Shown in pieces: positions 62,051-64,000 of a stretch of 64,000 bases of DNA. The position numbers and the translations under genes were made by a program. The DNA is from Limosilactobacillus reuteri (lineage in GTDB: Bacteria; Bacillota; Bacilli; Lactobacillales; Lactobacillaceae). How positions within the stretch are numbered: the stretch's first letter is position 1; every line of letters starts with the position of its first letter. The notes beneath the pieces were generated by a model. That model ran no database searches. It was not told the origin of the DNA and saw only the letters and a program-made list of their open reading frames with translations. The stretch spans positions 62,001 to 126,000 of the forward strand of contig NZ_CP059275.1 in NCBI RefSeq assembly GCF_013694365.1, read 5' to 3'.

Positions 62051-64000
62051 GTGGCCAAAGAAGAAGTAAAATATGATGCCTCATCCATACAAGTATTAAA
62101 AGGGCTTGAGGCAGTACGAAAAAGACCAGGGATGTATATTGGGTCTACTGACTCACGTGGATTGCACCACCTGGTATATGAAATAGTAGATAATGCCGTT
62201 GATGAAGCATTATCCGGTTATGGTGATGAGATTAACGTCACCATTGAAGCAGACAATGCGATTACAGTTCAAGATCATGGTCGGGGGATGCCGGTTGGGA
62301 TGCATGCTTCCGGTAAGCCGACACCTGAAGTTATTATGACGGTTCTCCATGCTGGAGGAAAATTTGGTCAGTCAGATGGTTATAAAACTTCAGGAGGGCT
62401 TCATGGTGTTGGAGCTTCCGTAGTAAATGCCTTATCATCACATTTGACGCTGACAATTGTCCGTGATCACGTCCGTTACCAAGAAATTTTTAAGGATGGC
62501 GGTCAACCAGTTGGAACGTTGAAAAAATTAGGAAAAACTAAAGCTGAGAACGGAACGACCGTCTCATTCAAGCCGGACCCGAAGATTTTTTCAACTACTG
62601 TTTATGACTACAATACCTTAGCTAATCGGCTCCGTGAGTCGGCCTTTTTATTGAAAGGGATTAAGATTACCCTTACCGATAAGCGAGCTGGTCAAGAAAA
62701 ACAAGATGTATTCCAATTTGACAATGGAATTCAAGAATTCGTTTCTTATCTTAACGAGGGTAAGGACGTTTTAGGAAAGACGCTCTACTTTGACGGAAAG
62801 CAAGATGGGGTCGAAGTTGAAGTAGCGGCTCAATATAATGATGGTTACTCTGAGAGCTTGTTATCATTTGTCAATAATGTCCGAACTCCAGATGGTGGTA
62901 CTCATGAAGCCGGATTCCGGAGTGCCTGGACGAAAACTTTCAATGAATACGCAAAAAAGGTTGGGCTGTTAAAGGCTAATGATAAAAATCTAGAAGGTAG
63001 TGATGTTCGGGAAGGGTTAACAGCCGTTATTTCTGTCCGGATTCCTGAACGTCTACTTCAATTTGAGGGTCAGACAAAGGATAAACTGGGAACTCCTGAA
63101 GCACGGAAGATTGTTGATGCGATTGTCAGTGAGCAGCTTAACTATGCCCTAATGGAAAATGGCGACTTTGCTCAGATGTTAATTCGTAAGGCATTAAAGG
63201 CGCGTGAAGCTCGAGAAGCTGCCCGTAAAGCCCGTAATCAAGCTCGTGGTGGTAAACGAAAGGGCAAAAAAGAACGCAATCTTTCTGGAAAATTGACTCC
63301 GGCCCAATCAAAAAATGCTAAGAAAAATGAATTATTCCTAGTCGAAGGGGATTCGGCCGGTGGTTCAGCCAAGCAGGGGCGTGACCGTAAATTCCAAGCA
63401 ATTTTACCATTACGAGGGAAAGTGCTAAATACAGAAAAGGCGAAGTTAGATGATGTATTAAAAAACGAAGAATTGAACACAATTATCTATACTGTTGGTG
63501 CTGGTGCTGGTTCTGAATTTAACGTTGAAGATTCAAACTACGATAAGATTATTATTATGACTGATGCCGATGATGATGGTGCTCATATTCAGATTCTTCT
63601 TCTTACCTTTTTCTACAAGTATATGCGGCCAATGATCGAAGCTGGAAAGATCTATATTGCTCTTCCACCACTTTATCGCTTGCAACGCGGACGTGGAGCT
63701 AAGACTAATATCACGTATGCGTGGACTAATGAAGAATTAACAAAATTGACTAAAAAGATGGGCAAGGGAGCACAATTACAACGGTTCAAAGGGCTTGGTG
63801 AAATGAATGCTGATCAGTTGTGGGAAACGACGATGAATCCAGAAACTCGGACACTAATCCAAGTTCGGATCGAGGATGCTGAATTAGCTGAGCGTCGTGT
63901 AACTACCTTAATGGGTAATAAGGTGGAACCACGGCGAGAATGGATTGAAGAAAATGTCCAATTCACGTTAGCCGATGATCAAGAATCTGATAAATTAGTT
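62051..64000 (+). CDS. parE: DNA topoisomerase IV subunit B, 3' end cut by the window
   Basis: The frame stays open for 650 residues from GTG 62051 to the window end; the family is slightly longer, so only a short tail is missing. The N-terminal GHKL ATPase part has EAVRKRPGMYIG and DNAVDEAL, with GGLHGVGASVVNAL. The TOPRIM part has LVEGDSAGGSAKQGRDR and IMTDADDDGAHI. GyrB is the alternative, but the pairing with parC and the KVLNTEKA form favour ParE. Confidence 0.95.
   Translation, partial: MAKEEVKYDASSIQVLKGLEAVRKRPGMYIGSTDSRGLHHLVYEIVDNAVDEALSGYGDEINVTIEADNAITVQDHGRGMPVGMHASGKPTPEVIMTVLHAGGKFGQSDGYKTSGGLHGVGASVVNALSSHLTLTIVRDHVRYQEIFKDGGQPVGTLKKLGKTKAENGTTVSFKPDPKIFSTTVYDYNTLANRLRESAFLLKGIKITLTDKRAGQEKQDVFQFDNGIQEFVSYLNEGKDVLGKTLYFDGKQDGVEVEVAAQYNDGYSESLLSFVNNVRTPDGGTHEAGFRSAWTKTFNEYAKKVGLLKANDKNLEGSDVREGLTAVISVRIPERLLQFEGQTKDKLGTPEARKIVDAIVSEQLNYALMENGDFAQMLIRKALKAREAREAARKARNQARGGKRKGKKERNLSGKLTPAQSKNAKKNELFLVEGDSAGGSAKQGRDRKFQAILPLRGKVLNTEKAKLDDVLKNEELNTIIYTVGAGAGSEFNVEDSNYDKIIIMTDADDDGAHIQILLLTFFYKYMRPMIEAGKIYIALPPLYRLQRGRGAKTNITYAWTNEELTKLTKKMGKGAQLQRFKGLGEMNADQLWETTMNPETRTLIQVRIEDAELAERRVTTLMGNKVEPRREWIEENVQFTLADDQESDKLV

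Noticed and set aside
1..64000. One giant polycistronic operon of about 70 genes
   Set aside because: The zero-base spacing, reversed operon orders and duplicated overlap bases show an assembly of excised genes, not a transcript unit.

Overview
Organism and nature of the window. The protein set (mevalonate-pathway isomerase, SUF operon with SufU, AmaP/DUF2273/Asp23, GntP and gluconate kinases, ScrK-type fructokinase, an IS1182-type element, moderately low GC) fits a Lactobacillaceae member, most like Limosilactobacillus reuteri. The species call is from memory of the families and was not searched.

The most important property is structural. The window is tiled by about 70 coding segments, all on the + strand, with every stop codon followed at once by the next start codon. 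No intergenic DNA, promoter or terminator is left except inside one insertion sequence. Several operons appear in exactly the reverse of their usual order (ribH-ribBA-ribE-ribD, sufB-U-S-D-C, hsdS-hsdM-hsdR, parC-parE) while still reading forward. Pairs of segments repeat the same 8-20 bases at the end of one gene and the start of another, which is what overlapping genes give when each is cut out separately. The insertion sequence is present whole and is followed by its two ORFs again. I conclude that this is a concatenation of individually re-oriented annotated features, kept in genome order, and not a contiguous piece of chromosome. Gene content and order are usable; spacing, strand and regulation are not.

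Layout. 1-1683: end of an unknown gene, fni, and a YagU-like membrane protein. 1684-4864: a degenerate IS1182-type element (nonsense codon plus frameshift in the transposase) and its repeated ORFs. 4865-8953: alpha-galactosidase, LacI-type regulator, ROK fructokinase. 8954-10657: remnants, namely an L-lactate dehydrogenase lacking its NAD-binding half and a LytS-type sensor split by a one-base frameshift. 10658-15649: SPFH protein, RsmF, HAD phosphatase, cytochrome b5-like protein, response regulator, XRE/TPR regulator. 15650-23533: iron island, sufT-sufB-U-S-D-C and feoA-feoB with a Cys-rich peptide. 23534-26152: menE, menB and a hotdog thioesterase (part of the DHNA/menaquinone route). 26153-31528: ComX/SigH-like sigma factor, MFS permease, YfhO protein, K+ channel. 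31529-35773: riboflavin genes and a nucleoside hydrolase.

35774-48220 is the most interesting block. It looks like a defence island: a 755-residue protein joining a phospholipase D-type nuclease half-site to a P-loop ATPase, flanked by two look-alike one-helix peptides; two tandem Mrr-type endonucleases; and a Type I restriction-modification locus with two hsdS genes around a tyrosine recombinase, the design of a phase-variable specificity switch. A 19-base sequence shared exactly by both hsdS genes is a candidate crossover site.

48221-55801: truncated acetoin reductase, split DUF805 protein, small proteins, and a gluconate locus with two gluconate kinase paralogues around gntP and a LacI-type regulator. 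55802-64000: the Asp23 envelope-stress set, an acetyltransferase, small proteins, Mn-dependent pyrophosphatase, NUDIX hydrolase, ParC, and ParE cut by the window end. No rRNA, tRNA or CRISPR is present; the tiling by coding segments leaves no room for them.
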